Assembly (NCBI RefSeq): GCF_017562075.2
Contig: NC_054084.1
Span: 5,931,501 to 5,995,500 of the forward strand
Reading direction: 5' to 3'
From: Anopheles merus
Taxonomy: Eukaryota; Arthropoda; Insecta; Diptera; Culicidae
Length of the DNA stretch: 64,000 nt
Shown here: piece by piece, positions 22,593 through 36,515 of the stretch
Layout of the letters: each line of letters opens with the position of its first letter
Position numbering within the stretch: the first letter of the stretch is position 1
Notes under the pieces: generated by a model
Told to the model about the DNA's origin: nothing
Seen by the model: the letters and a program-made list of their open reading frames with translations, nothing else
Database searches by the model: none
Position numbers and translations under genes: made by a program

Positions 22593-25500
22593 CTATCCAG
22601 CCGTTGCCTTGCCCCGGCCCCGGAAACCCATCATCGATTCCGGGCCCTTCACCACGCGGTACATCAGCTCCCAGCTCATCTTCGCCGGCAGCAGACACTT
22701 GAGCGGCAGGAACATGCGCACGTGGTCCGGCAGCGTGCAGTTCACCTCGTTCTTGAGTATCGAGCGGACCATACTGTCGGCAACGTACTTCGGCTCGAGC
22801 ATGGGAAACAGGCGCGGCTTGCATCCCGCAAACATGCCGGTGTTGATGTAGTACGGACACACCAGCGTCATGTGGATGTTGTCGTAACCGTGAGTCTGCA
22901 GCGGAGGAGGAAGGTTAGAAGTGCTTAAGGAGAGTCAATTAAAGAAGGCGCCTTACCTTCAGCTCCGAGTAGAGGGACTCGTGGAAGCCTACGCAGGCAA
23001 ACTTGGTCGCACTGTAATCGGTGCAGCCGTACGTACCGAGCAGTCCAGTAACCGAGCTGACCGTAACGATGTGGCCACTGTTGCCGTTCATCATTTCCGG
23101 CAGGAAGGCACGTGTGGTCTAGAACGGAAAGAAGCCGTTTGTAGCATGCAATGACGATTGAGTAATTGGCCACCCACCGCAAGAAATACTCACCCAATAG
23201 TGCGACAGAATGTTGACGGCGTACGTACTCTCGATGGCCTTATCGGACAGGTCCCAGAGGGTGCGGCAGGCGACGATACCGGCATTGTTGATCAGCACCT
23301 GCACGTTGCCCACTTCCTGCTTCACTTTCTTGGCCGCTTCGTACACCCGCTCGCGCTCGGAAATGTCCACCAGATAGGCCCGGCAGCGGTAACCTTCCGC
23401 CTCCAGGGCGTCCACCGTGCCCTGCAGTGCTGTCGGAAGAGAGTGAGAAAAGAAAAATGTTCCATCACTTAATCGTTGATGCCGTGCGGGAAGACAACAA
23501 AAACGTGTTTAACACTGTGATCGAATGATAAATGAATGACCCCGATAGCAATCAATCAGGCAGCATAACATTAGCCGGCAGCAAGATAGTTTTACATCTT
23601 ACGGGCGGGATGGTTTAACATGAAAAATTGAATCATCGGTGGCGTTTAGTCAAAGTGTCGTAGCTGAAACCGTCTCTTCGAAGGTCAGCTGAAGTAAAGA
23701 GGTAAGCGATGCCGTCTTTAAACGATTGACAAAAGGCATGAAGAGGGATTTGGTTTCACTAATCTTTGCGCCATGTTTTTGTAGGCCCCCGAACCCGACC
23801 CGTAGGCCACTCTCTGTTGGTTGCGGGTAACCGTTTTATCCGCTCCGATAACGCCACGCCGGATAATGGAGCGGTCGCGACTCGGCTAATGGAGCATTGT
23901 GAGCATTGGGTGTAATTATTTGCCCTCGCGTCATAACCAATATCCATTAAAACGCTTCGCTTGATCGCTTCATCTCGACTGGCTTGGAGCAGTCGCTATG
24001 CAAATTTTATGCTGTCCCCGCTCGCTTCCAACGTCGCTAGACAAACAAAACTTCAGCGTCACTTCAGTGACACACGGTACTCGACCGGGACGTGCGTGTG
24101 TTTGTTTACCCACCGGGGTGATCCGTCGAGGGTCTAGACTTGTTGCATCCTGCCCGTCGATGCCGGCGGACCTTTCTTGTGCCTTGTGTCTCCGTTGCAT
24201 CCGGCGCTGGGCTGGTGATTGTCGTAACTGAGAATGGGTTTCTCTATTCACTTGGCTCACCATCTGCATAATATTGGCAAATAGTGTGAGCCCGTTTGGA
24301 GACGGTCCAACTGGTTATGGTTTGGTTTTTCGTAAAATGTCGATTAATTTAACGATTTGCATTGATTTTGGATCCCATCCCGCTATGGCTTAGCCATCAG
24401 GATGTGAGCAGAAACTGAGGGAAATTTGATTTTGATTTTAAATGCCTATTTACATAATAGTTTTTTTTTAATGGGTCATTTGGCTTGGTTTCTGGGCCTG
24501 AAATTATGGCGTCATGCAGGCAAGGTCCGGTCCATTGTTGGTTCTTGTTTGATGATTTCATTCGCTTGTCTGAATGTGGCTGGTATTGAATTAAGTTCTT
24601 GGAATGCATGAAATGCTGTGAAAAATAGCATCATACTATTAGAGCCTTCGTTGCACAATGAAGTAACGAACGAAACTCATTTTTCCACCCGCATCATCAC
24701 TTGGTCACTATCATCACTTTACTGATGTGAAATATAAATTGGTAGAAATTGTAGAAAAAGTCGTTAAAAACGAATTAAACCACGGGAAGGTACCATTTTA
24801 ACGATCAGGTGTGAAGTTGAATATTGACGATCATCAACTTAACGGGTCGCCCACCCAAGCGGGGGAATATAACAACACTGCCCAAAAACAATTTACAGTT
24901 CGTTGGGGAGTCAAAAAAACGCATCTGATACTTTTTTTTCTATTTTTCATATACGATGAGCTCCACATCATGTTGATCTCCTTGTCTATATAGGCCTTTT
25001 TTGTTTTAAATAGTGCTACAAAAAACGCGTGACTTCGTAACCTCCTTTTCTCTTTCGTTGAAAAAGGATCGTGGCGAAATTTCAACAAATCTCGACCAGT
25101 TTGCGATTCATCGGGACAGGTATTTCCCAGATAATCTCTTTTGTCCTTGGAATCTGTAAGATCAACGATAGAAATCAAGCTGGCAAATTTACATGATAAA
25201 ACATGCCGGTACTGATACGGAACGTGTTGAACATCAAGCATTTTTGAAATGAGTTATGAAAGAAACAGGGAGTTTTTCATTTTTAGCAAACCATCCTCAA
25301 CCGATCTTCTAAAGCCACCAAAATCACACCCAAATCAATCAATATCCCTGCCTGTGGTCTAATAAAAGCTCAGGCATTGACACAGTTTCGCCAAACGTAA
25401 CATTTTTCGAACTAATTTGCATAGTATCATCGATTTAATTAGCCTTCCCTGTTCGGCAGGGGCCAATCTTTTTTGCGCGATCGCTGGATCTTCCGCTTCC

Positions 25501-26531
25501 GCGCATGGTGTGCCGCGGTTATCGGTGAAACTTGATCAAATCGAAAGCGGTGTGTGGTATAAAAGTTTTGCGTAAACTTAAGACGGAGTTGGCCGCTAGC
25601 TCATAAAGTGCGTCCTTCGCTTCCATAGTGTCTTGTCGGTATTGGCGTTGCGTAAAGTGGAGAGGCTGCAGCTGGTTGGATCGACATGGTGTGGCATTTC
25701 GGCAAGGGGTAGCATCAGAAAGTGCGTAGAGGAAAGTGACATTTAAATACAGTCAGGTTGCCATGGAGACACACACACACACACACCATCTAAGTAGCAA
25801 ATACAGAAGATGGACATATTGTACGAGAACAATGGAAGGCATTATTTTCATTTCCTTAAAGTTCTTTAACCGGAAATGTGTCTGCTTCTCGTACTGCTTG
25901 CTAAACGTATTATACTGCTCATAAAATTTCAATTCCATAAAAATCGGCAACTCCATAAGCGCCCGACTGCCCGGTGCTGCCCTATCATCTCACGCACCCG
26001 TCCGTGAAGATTATGCTAGAGGGTTTTTGCTTCACACCTTCACGCATGTCATCATCACAGTTGGCACCGGCACTGCCCCAACGCACCGGCTCTCTTTAAT
26101 AGCTTGTGGTCCGCCGATTAACATCAATCAAACTCCTTCTCCATCCCAAACGTTTCCCAAAGTTTCCGTCTCCGAATGCTGCAATCTATCAAATCGGAAT
26201 AAAAAATCAATCTGCAAGTTTCCCGGGACCTACCCCGAAAAAGTATGAATCAAGCTTATGCTCATGCACAAGCAATCCCCCCTCCCCCGGCGCAGCGAAC
26301 TTACCATCCTTGTTTATGTCCCAGATGACTACGCGGGCTCGGAGGCGCGCAAAGTTCAGTGCCAACTGTCGGCCCACACCGCCACCGCCGCCCGTAATCA
26401 GCACCACCTGTCCGGATACGTCCTGTGAATGATGAAACAAGCGGCACATTAGAGTGAATGAGGGAAGGCAAGAAATCAATGAAAGAAGAAAGCATCAAAC
26501 GGGCGATGGGGAAGGAAATCAATCAATGCAA

Positions 26532-26563
<32 letters not shown>

Positions 26564-29500
26564 CACACCAGACGCAGCAACGCCTGAAGGCAGTGAAATC
26601 GATCGTCCCCCAGTGTGGGTTTGCGCTTTTTGGGGTGTGCGTGTAAAAGGGTGTGGTGAATAGGATGAAACTGTTGCCCAAACACTGGGGTTGAGATATA
26701 AAAAAAAGAAGGTAAACGAGCACAAGGGTTCAAAGTAAACAGTCAAGCCATGTCAACATGACACACTTTGCAGAAGAAGGGCTGTGTCGTTAAGAATGAT
26801 TTCCAATGAAGATGTGATGGATTTGCTTTGCGTTGACCTTTCCGTGGTGCCGCACAAGAAGGATGTGTGTGTATATGTGTTTGTGTACATATTATCGGCT
26901 GATCGTCATGCTATCAAGATCATGGTAGATCACGTTGTTCGTAGAAAAAGCTTGATGCAATTAAAATTGCTTACTCAGCAAAGCTTCCCATTTCACCGCA
27001 ATCTTAAAGAGTATGAACGCTTTCGATTGTCTCTTGCAACCGTTTTAAGCACAGGCCATTTTTCTTCGGTAATCTTATTGCATTATCTCGCCCGTGACTC
27101 GCTGCGACATGTTCCGCTGAACTGGCCAACTATTGATTGATGATTGATTGACTGGTGCTGGTGCTGCAAAGGCCCCCTGGCCATGTCTCTAATTAAAAAT
27201 GAAACCGCTCGAGCGTGTTTGGGCTTCTGTTGCATGGGCTAGAAAATTCATAAAAAATGCTAACCACAACATTACTTAATCAATTCTTAAAAAAAACACT
27301 CTTTGGAACGACTTTGAAACGTTTCAATTGTTCTGTGGAAAGGCTGAACCATACACAGCTCATTACTGGCCCGGGTGCTGCTAGCGGGTCCGTACATGTG
27401 TCTCATACTAAAATGCTTTTTTATGACTTACGACGTACGATACGTTTCCTGTACCGCGGCCTGTTAATGGCCTGTCAAACAAACCCTTTTTTCGAACGCC
27501 CGTACGTACAATGGCCCATGTTACCGAAGTATGTGTCGCCCGAGCTTCTTGAGCGATCGTTCGTCCGGAGGCGAAGCAAAACAACGGTATAAGAGAGCTC
27601 ACTCTGTCTGTCTGTCTGTCTGTCTGTTTGCGAATTTGTCAACCTTTGGTGCGGTCGTCCGCCAAGGCTGGGGGATGCGTGATGACGTGATGCGTGTGGT
27701 TTTAGCGCCCTTGTTTTTGTTTGTAAGCTGCAAGATGGTTCAATTGCAAGACTGCACCACACACCCACAGCGACTTGTTTGCACTCCAAGGTGATGAAGA
27801 TGAGGCTTATGAAGAGGAGGTTGTGTTAAATTTGGTTTTGCCCCCTCTTTGCCCCGTAACGTAAGTGGTCGTGGCCCACTCCATAGACACCTGGAGTGCT
27901 ACTACGTAAGCAAAGCGTTCGAACGCAATAGATAATTCGATTTTAATAAGCCACCCCAGAGACGCCCCAAGTGTGCACGTGTCACCCGGGTCTGTGTAGC
28001 GCCAGCGGTCGGGGTTTATGTCGTCGCGTCGCTCGTAATTGCCTATTAGTGTTAACTGAAGGGGGCGGGGAGGAGAAAGTGCACTCTTGCCGTGGTGATG
28101 GTGATCACACGGGACACAAGAAATTTCAAACCATCACCGCTAAACCTCAACAGCACTCACCGGCACACATTCGGGGGGGTTGTATTTCGCCGCAAAATTT
28201 GGGGTTCGTCGCTTGCAAACGCTCACTTGCGCTCGTTGAAGTCTTTCGTTTATTTTGGTGGCAAAATTTATTCAATTTTGCCCAAAACGCACCAGGGTTT
28301 TGACGGCGAGGAGAGCCGTTGACGGCAAGATGTGGGTCACCGTTTACATTCGTTCGTGAAGCGCAAGAAAAAAGTACTTTCGCCCGGCCGGGTGTAATTG
28401 ACATTTGGTCGACAAATAATAATACACGAAAAGTAGTGCCGGTACAGAAAAAAGCACAACCGGTTCCATTTCAGGTGCTTCAGTGTGTGTGAGTGTTCCA
28501 TGGTAGCTGATGTCATGCAGCTTCAAATGGGGAAAAGGGAATGGACCCTAGGGCGCTAAAGCAATTGTCCCAAAAGTCTCAAGGGAGGGGACCGATCGTT
28601 GCAATGATCTTCAAGGAGATACGCCAGGAGGAGAGTTTAAAGTAAAGCCAGCCTTGGCGTGAATGTAAGTGTGCGGTTTTTTTTTTGGGGGGTGGGGGGG
28701 ATCTTTCGTCCAACGTCTGTTTTGTTGCTTCCACTCACTCTTACACCACTGTGACTTCCACGCATTTATATAAGTCGTTGCTGTAATGGAAGAGGGGTTA
28801 ACGTTGTTTAAAATTCACTTCGCCAGGAAGGAACTTTTACACATTACCCTACCATCGAAATGAAGATCATTAACCTCATCAACTTAAGCTCAAAAACAGC
28901 TGCATCTTATTTTGAATGAATTAATTTGGTTTTTGTATTGTGAACCTCTAGTTACGCTCCTCCTGATTAAGTAACCAAAGCACCAAGAGCAGAAAGCAGA
29001 GCTAAACACACGCTTTAATTCCCGTCACCACCGCACCAGGTTTCCGGCAAAACATGGCGCCCGTAATTGCCTTCCCGGCCGCTTGTCACCGTGTCACTCG
29101 ATGGTGGCGATCGCATGGTGATTGATCTAATCAACGCAAATCAACGATCACTTAATAATCGCTCACCGTTTAGTGTATCTCTGTCCCTTGTGAAACAAAA
29201 CGGTGACACATAAGGCGAAATTCGTTATGATCTCCAATCGCCTCGATCGTTGGCTGTGAGCGCCGTACGGCCTTTTCTCTTTTGCTTAGATGTTGAAGGT
29301 GATGGTGGTTAACACGTGTGCGCCCGCGAGTTCAACGACATGCGGGGCCCCGGTTTATGCAACGGCTTAGAAAACAGCGTAAAATTCGGTGGACACAAAC
29401 TCCACAAACCCGCTGGGTGGGATGGAATTGTTAATGAAATCGGTCGAGCGTACGAATGAAGCTGCAACGGAGAGGCAGATGAAGAAGCAAAACAAAAAGC

Positions 29501-32258
29501 AAAAACTCTTTGAAATGTATACCCATTCTCATTCATTTGAGTTTGACGGCGGGAGCAATATTACGCGTTACTTTCTCATATTCAATTCAATAAAACTAAA
29601 TTCAATTAACTAAGAAACCTTCAGAATCCGATCTTTAATCTGATGGAAAGAGTGAGAGAGAGAGAAAGGTTGTTTTTGTTTGTCCCAACCACTTCGCTAA
29701 TGATCAAATCCATTCGATGGCCAAAGCAAAACAGTTAATGAAGTGAAACGAATCTGCCCAAACACCCCAGCCAAGTTAATTAATTGATGAGAAACGAGTA
29801 GCGTTTTTACTTTACTTGTGATGCACAAAAATATTAGTTTTTGCTGCTTTTCGCTTAGAAAAAAGCACTAAAAAGAAACTTATTTTTCTTTGCTCATCTC
29901 ATGTGACAAAACAACCCTCCCTGCAATCTGCTGCATCTCCTTTTTCTTTAAGCGAGTGTCGTTTTGGTGATGATTTAGGCAAATGTGTGACGAGTGCGCT
30001 AATTTCTTCTCCATTTGTTGACCATTTCGCTTTGGCCAATCGCCCAAAGCCATGCCCCAGTTACGGGGCATTCGGAGGGGGGGGGGGAGAGGAGTGAACG
30101 AGAAACGTCAACAGTGGCATCGGTACAGTGTTGCGATAGTGTTGTTGAAATGAAATGCATCCCTACAGGTCGTGCCCATTCACTTCACACCGTTTTCATT
30201 CTTATACATTGCTTCACATTCTTCCTTTAATTTGCGTAAACTGTTCGGTTCACGTTAATATCAAACACGTGCCAACGTTCTTCGCTATTAGTTCTTCTTC
30301 TCCGTTGATTGTTAATTTAAGCTCAACAGGAAAAAGAGAGTGGAAAACTGTGTTACTAATGCATGTAAATTGCAAAAAAGGACAGCAAAAGGACAGTAAA
30401 AGGTAGCTGCATTAATTAAAATTCACCTTCACAAACAAGAAAGAGAAAGAGAGAGAGAGAAAGAAAAGAAAGAAAAAATAGTAAAAGTAACAAAAAACGC
30501 AAAAAAAAAACACATTGAGATAAACAAAACCGTAAATTATCGAAACAGAAGAAAGAGGTGAAACAAAAATGCTAAAAGAATGGTAAACAAGTGAAGTGAT
30601 CGTCCCGTCGCGACGCTATCGATCGTGGGTCGTACATTATTATTCATGTAGAACCGGTTCAGGTGGTGGACGCCCGACATGAAACGATGGTACAGCGAAA
30701 GACAAAAGCATCTCTGGTATGGTTCCCAGGCGTGCGTTTGAATGCCGGTCGAATGCCGCCCGAAGCCAGAATTCGCATTTTCACTTTTCACTGAACTCAT
30801 GTTTTGCGTCGTAGGCTCTCCAGTAGGTCGGCATCGTGTGTCGTGTGCCTGTTGACATTCCCGTTGATAAGAACAATAATAATAGCAATAATGCTAGAGA
30901 GTGAATTTTGATCTTGTTTGGATGGCTTTCGCTTCTCTGGCGATCATTATAGGCCCTCCCCAAAAAGTGTGGAAAAAGAAAGGAAAACGTTTGTATCACG
31001 TGCTTTTTTTTGCCTCACTTTGCAGAGACTTCTTCTTATCGCATCGCTTGCAGCAACAAGCTCAAAATAGAGGCACGATCAAACCATCGATTTTAATCGA
31101 ATTTCTTCCACTCCCCTCCACACTAGCTACTGGCTACATCGTACATGGTGTACATCGAATCGCATTCGTTTGGTGGTTTAATTCGCGGTGAAAGCTGCGC
31201 GCTGCAAACAAAACTACGCTAATAGGCCACCCATTCCGATGCAGCTACGGTGCATTTGCGTCCGTCGCCGGTGTAGCGAATGTGTGTGGCTCACAGTGCT
31301 GTGGAGTCGATTTAGCTTCGCATTACATACCTTCTTGTGAGAGTGTTGTAAATTTTGAAGTAATTTTTTACATGCAAACAGCTCAAATACTTACTTTAGA
31401 GCCTTCAATCTGCTAATAAATAATACTTGCGCATTCAACCTATCACGTTAAAGCAATAACGCGATAGAATGTGCTTGCAATAATGAAAGGTTGTGAAAAA
31501 ACGTGACGAGTAATAATTCTCTATTGTCAGCCGGCTGAATGCAAATCTAATCATTGAGAAGAAGATCGTTCGTTAGGGTGAATAAATTAACGCGTTTGCC
31601 AGGGTGGGTTGAATAATTGCACCAAAGTTTGTTGTGAGGCAAGGTCGTATTGTATTACGTACAAGAATGGTTCGTTGATTGAGATACAAAATTTGGAAAA
31701 ATACTTCACCTTTTTACGCATGTTAACAGTTAACCTTTACGTACACGCATGGAGTCGTTCGTCACAAGTGCCTCATTATGTTTGTTACTTCGTCAAGTGA
31801 TGCGTAAAAGCAACATCTTCCATTGCAGTAATTGTATATGTTTCCAAGGCCACGTCCAGTGAAACATACACGTGGAGGGCTGTTTTTTTTACATATTCAT
31901 ACGCACAATCTCATCTCAATTACGCTTTAGTAGTTTAAGCACACGTTCTCGCGTTCAACGCCTGAACAAGGTCAGAGAGAATGATTGAATGTTGTTTTGA
32001 TACCCCCCTGCCCCGATCGCGATACGAGATACGATCGCACATTTCTTCACACGCATAGTTTGGGGCGAATTGTTGTTACAATCGATGCCTACCACCACCT
32101 ACCTTTAGCTTCCGAAACTGGTACGGCGTTAGCGTCAGCACGATCGTTTCCAGTGTGTAGTAGATGGACTTCACGAAGAAGATCAGCAGATCGATCAGCA
32201 GCGAAAGAAAGTGATCGAGCGGATTCTCGTACAGCATGTCACGCATTCGTAGCACCAT
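22593..32258 (-). CDS. SDR16C/RDH10-like membrane dehydrogenase
   Basis: Short-chain dehydrogenase/reductase of the retinol dehydrogenase 10 / epidermal retinol dehydrogenase 2 / 17-beta-HSD11 group, predicted to oxidise retinoid, steroid or other lipid alcohols at ER or lipid-droplet membranes. Coding exons are 32258-32103, 26422-26305, 23429-23194, 23118-22957 and 22895-22593; all phases match, giving 324 aa. Residues 15-45 are a hydrophobic membrane anchor. The dinucleotide motif is TGGGGGVGR (62-70). The acidic residue of WDINKD at the end of beta-2 predicts NAD(H) preference. NNAG is at 139-142 and the catalytic Ser192, Tyr205 and Lys209 are in place (YSATK). VCPYYINTGMF after the active site is typical of the family. 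The first two introns are large (5.7 and 2.9 kb). The substrate cannot be told from sequence. Confidence 0.92.
23430..26304 (-). other. Second intron of the SDR gene
   Basis: No extra exon is supported. A 135-codon minus-strand ATG frame at 25241-24834 has no recognisable features and is treated as chance. A plus-strand TATA-type promoter candidate is at 25558-25565, and a short (CA)n run at about 25770-25786. Confidence 0.5.
25558..25565 (+). promoter_or_regulatory. Candidate TATA promoter inside the SDR intron
   Basis: TATAAAAG lies on the strand opposite to the SDR gene, with a purine-start AGACGGAG segment about 22-30 bp downstream where a start site would fall. The next ATG (25686) opens only a nine-codon frame (MVWHFGK...), though a GTAGCA immediately after it could be a donor. 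No downstream coding exon was recognised. Confidence 0.3.
26532..26561. repeat. (CAT)n trinucleotide repeat
   Basis: About ten CAT/ATC units; the long His or Asp runs in translated frames come from this repeat and are not protein evidence. Confidence 0.95.
27603..27629. repeat. (TCTG)n tetranucleotide repeat
   Basis: Six or more tandem TCTG units. Confidence 0.9.
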
Positions 32259-34270
32259 TTTTGCGGCTCTGTTTGGGGAGGTGCTATATGTGGCAGAAAA
32301 GGATTTTGTTTCGTCGGGTCACTTTTCAGATGATCGTTAAATCATCCCACTGAAATGCACAGCAAACACCGATCCGAACACTTTGTATTTTTAGATATGC
32401 GTAGTGAGTTGCTTTCTTCTCACTTTGTTACACTCTCACTTGTGCAAAGATGCAACGCACTTTTGTTAAGATAATTTTCTGAGCAAGAAATGTATCTAAC
32501 AAAACAACCACAACACTTTAATTTAGCCGACAAACGTACAACAAACGAGCACCAGCAGCAAAATGAGTTCACAAATGGCCGTTCCCGGTTCGGCGTGTTC
32601 TCTTCGCTCGCTAGCTAGGAATCGGGTCAACCTCTTGGCTTCCACCTCGGTAGAAAGCACCACTTCGGTGCTTGAAGCTTTCTTTTTTTTCTACCCTTTC
32701 CGATTCGTCGAAACGGTTGAGTACCGTTTTTTTTTTGCCCGCTGGTCCACCAAAAGCCACGTTCCGAACGCTCCCGAGTACCGAACGTGAATGCGCGTGG
32801 TTGCTGCTTCGAGCGGCGGGGTTCGTCGCCTATGCGCTCGAGATGTTCTTTTTGCTCTTTGTCCCCTCTCTCTCTCTCTCTCTCTCGCACATGCCATGTT
32901 CATCTGGCCTACGATTATCTGGTGAAGATGATTTACATCACAGTGAGCTGTGAGCTGATGGAAGCTTTTCGAGCTCATTCCGAAAGCTCCTGCAGCAAGC
33001 GTGAGGTGAACAAACGCAGTAAACATAGCCCCTTTCTCCAGGCCTTTTACGGGTGGTGTGGTGCGAAGAAAAGTCACCAACACACAGGCAGGCGGTGATG
33101 CAGATCGCGTTGCTATGGGGGATGACGTCTACGGTGAAAGAGATGCACATGATAGGGGACCGACGTTTGTTATTGCGTATGTTGGACTATTTCTACTTGG
33201 GGTTTTTTTTTTAAATATTTTAATCAGCAAAGAACACTCAATTACAAAAGATGTTTGCATTGCCTTTAATTTCAACATTCACTCGACATGTCTTGGGGTA
33301 AGGATTATCTTTACATTTTAACATGCTCATCCCATACTCTCAAGGTTGCTGCATACTACTTAGTACACGCTGTACTGAACATTTTTAATCTTACCTCGCC
33401 ATCTTCTCTTCAGCTTAACAATGGCACCTTGTGCATGCAATACAAACAAGTTCATTATGACGGGAGGTCCGAAACATAAACTCTTTACCCCCCTGTATAC
33501 TGCCCCAAACATGGTAGCAGGCGGACGAGGTGTGACCTCACAGACACGCGCTATTCCACCATTTCACTGCCGTCCAGCTTACGGCAAAGGTTGATAAAAA
33601 CCTACGGGACGGCATTATGCAAGATACGATCAGAGCTGATCGTAGTGTTGTCCTATGGAGCATTCCATAACTCTGCATTGTGATGCTCTGTCCATCCCGA
33701 GAGATGCCTTAAAGTGGACCGGTTTGCTGGTAGTAGGGATGACCAAAACTGCAGGGTTTCGATTGTCCCCAGACGGTCTTATGCTAATGAAGACGCACTG
33801 TTGAAAGCGCCATATTACGGTGGTTAGGGAGTTGGTGGTAGATAGAATCCCGATCACGATCACGTAAACAGCATCCGGATTTGTGTCTCCGCTATTTAAT
33901 AAGCAAGGTGTTGCGGGTAACTACTTATGATGAAGTTTGATAAATCGCAGTCACGCTGCAGTCAAAGATCATACCGAAAGGTTCGTCAAGCGTCAAGATG
34001 TTGAATATGTTTGACCATTTCATAATCTCTCATTGCGCCAACCAACCAAACACACACACACACACACACACGCACAAACAAAGGTTATGTGGCGCAGTGC
34101 GTAGCGCCATTGTGGTGTGAAAATCCTTCACATTTGGTGTACCGCAAGATGACCACCCTAGCACAAGTTCACTGCACAGATCATCGGTGGGGGTTGAGAG
34201 GCGCACCGTTCCTTTTTGACGTTGGAGGTTAACCTGCAGCAGGCAAGATGCAGTTGGTTAGCTTCACATT
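32259..34270. other. Upstream region of the SDR gene and intergenic sequence
   Basis: Holds the SDR 5' UTR and promoter (position uncertain). A (CT)n run at about 32862-32886, a (CA)n run at about 34049-34071 and a 20-bp palindrome at 33625-33644 are seen. A 75-codon plus-strand ATG frame at 32563-32790, with good ATG context but a poly-Phe stretch from T-runs, is not called as a gene. Confidence 0.45.
33625..33644. repeat. 20-bp palindrome
   Basis: Perfect 9-bp arms TACGATCAG and CTGATCGTA separated by two bases. Function unknown. Confidence 0.8.
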
Positions 34271-34545
34271 AAACTGTTAATTTATTAAGGGTCAACGTAC
34301 AAGCTAGGGAGATAGACGGTTGGTGGTTTGGTTTCGGTTCGATGATGAATTTAGCACGCCAGTAGTGCCTAGTTGGTTCAGCATCGAGGCACTTTTCATA
34401 AATCCGTTTGTGTGATGGAGATAAAGCTCTCAAAGCATTTAGCTATTATGGCCAATTTTCAAGGCAAACTTAATAAACGGCTGGACAATAAAGATACAAT
34501 GCCTTCTTTCGTACACCCCATTCAATACAGCATCATAGCACGTGA

Positions 34546-34562
34546 TTGCATACCTTTAGGCG
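34546..34562 (-). promoter_or_regulatory. Composite motif copy A
   Basis: Plus strand TTGCATACCTTTAGGCG; read on the minus strand CGCCTAAAGGTATGCAA. Full-length match to the recurrent motif described in the findings. Confidence 0.5.
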
Positions 34563-35796
34563 TACAAAGTGTTAATGCATTCTTTCGGATAATAATTTAA
34601 TTCACAAACGCACAAATATTCAAACCCAAAAAAAAAAAACAGAAGGGTCGAGTATAGCTAGGAAAAAAGAAACATAGAGAATAACAGATGTTTATGTATA
34701 TATATTTTGGATCACTTTTGGAGTAAAAGAACCGTCGAATTGCACGAGCACGACGATATCATCAAGCACAATTAGGGGTGGGTGGGGGGAAGGTACAATA
34801 ATTCTGATCTCATCGGAAAAGCTTCTAGAATAAAAATCTGTGCGTCGGTGTGTGTGATTTTGGTACAAACGAAGCATAAGGGAGTGGGAAGGGGAGGGTG
34901 GAAAATGAAGACAATTAGAAGGATGCTTTTCTATCGCAATAACCTCGTACCGCGGTATTGATTGACATTGTTGCATTTACAATTGAGCTTGCCCGATGCT
35001 TGGTGGTATGCTGGTGAACAAGGGAAATAGATATTCTACTTTACATTTAACACATTTACACACAGCTAGCGCCCTCACTGTACGCATCGCAGTCATCAGT
35101 ACGCAAAGCAAATGGTTAGTCATTTAATATGCTTACAGAATACTTCTCGCGTACGGTAGTGTACTAAATCCACCAGTTCATCTGTTCGCTCTATATACTA
35201 TAAGGATTTAAAGTTACTTCTGAAAGATCTCGCCTGCTCCTGCCATCACTAACGACCATGTGTCTCTCCTAGGTGAATGTGACAATTGGATGTGCTATGA
35301 ATTTATTTATTTTTTCTTAAAAGCTCACTTCCATAAGAGCCTTCAGCTCTGGTTGTAAATAATTGAATGTTCTTCTCACGCTCATACTTTGAAAAAAAAA
35401 AAAAATGCACTTTGCTGTAGTTTCTTTTGCCATGCAAACCCATTCCTGCCGCCAGTCCGAATGCACACACAAACATACATCAATATACATACACAGACAT
35501 ACACACAGACACACTCATGCGCAATTTGATGCGCTTTTCCTGTGCAGTTCGAATGCAACGGTTCCAAATGGAAGGAGAAATTAGACGGACAAAACCAAAC
35601 CAAACCAAACCAAACCAGTAAATGTTGCTTGCTTTTATGCTCTTTTCAAAAAGAAACATAGAGAATATATATTTATGTATATTTATTCGTCACCATGCCA
35701 TTGATGTGTATTGAGTTTGAGTGTTTTTTTTGTTTTGTTTGTGCATTTTTTTGTTTTGTTGTATTTGGTTTCGCATTATAAGAGTTTTGCACATCC

Positions 35797-35844
35797 TCTT
35801 CTTCTTCTTCTTCTTCTTCTTCTTCTTCTTCTTCTTCTTCTTCT
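35797..35844. repeat. (TTC)n trinucleotide repeat
   Basis: About 16 tandem units; encodes the artefactual poly-Glu in a minus-strand open frame. Confidence 0.95.
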
Positions 35845-36349
35845 GCATCGGTTGCTGCTGCTAGCTCCATTTTGGAGGCCGTGCTAGTGTATTGAGGTGT
35901 AACGAATTTGGACATTTAGTTACATAAAGATAAATATGAATATGCATCTGTGTGTGAGTGTGTTTTTGTCTAACTTTTCTTCTTCCACTCCCCTTCCACT
36001 GTGGAGTGGTGCTCCAGTCAGCTACTGCTCGCCTATCTACCTTGCATCTCTCACCCTCACTCTTCTAATTCCTTTGGAACAGAGGCTCACGTATGGTAAA
36101 TATTTAACAGTACAGTTTTCAACTCTAAGTGTAGCAGTTTGGATGCTCCTGTTCTAGCTGCCAGCGCAGGTCACACTTTATTCAGGCCCAGCTTAGTGAG
36201 TTCGTGTAGTAAGAGTTATCTCCATTTTCTTAGTTTTTGTTTTCCACTTTTTGTTGCTGTTGTAATATGATAAATGATCGTTTTTTTTTATTGTAAAAAC
36301 ACGTATGAATCGTTAGCATGCCAGTAATGCGTCATTTTTGTTGCACGCA

Positions 36350-36424
36350 TTGCATACTTTCGGCGCATTGCGCCTGTATGTAGACCTGTGGGCCAATGGG
36401 CCAACCACGCCCTAAGGTATGCAA
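36350..36424. promoter_or_regulatory. Cluster of three composite-motif copies (B, J, C)
   Basis: Copy B (36350-36366, reverse: TTGCATACTTTCGGCGC), copy J (36369-36385, forward: TGCGCCTGTATGTAGAC) and copy C (36409-36424, forward: GCCCTAAGGTATGCAA) lie within 75 bp. B and J are back to back across the near-palindrome GGCGCATTGCGCC. The cluster is about 150-225 bp upstream of a TATATAAAA box. Confidence 0.5.
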
Positions 36425-36515
36425 TTTGTACAGCAAAAATGCACACTCATCAAAGCATGCTAATCACCCACGACAAAACGTCTCTTCCACGTGGTGGATC
36501 TTCTTAAACACAATT

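Larger units (their letters stand above)
26423..32102 (-). other. First intron of the SDR gene
   Basis: 5.7 kb without a supportable exon. It contains a (CAT)n microsatellite (26532-26561), a (TCTG)n run (27603-27629), purine tracts near 30437-30475, and scattered short open frames with no recognisable product. Confidence 0.55.

Noticed and set aside
24834..25241. 135-codon minus-strand ATG frame in the SDR intron
   Set aside because: Same strand as the SDR but not phase-compatible as an exon by eye, and no family resemblance.
32563..32790. 75-codon plus-strand frame with good ATG context upstream of the SDR
   Set aside because: Half of it is poly-Phe from T-runs; the N-terminal part is too short to distinguish from chance.
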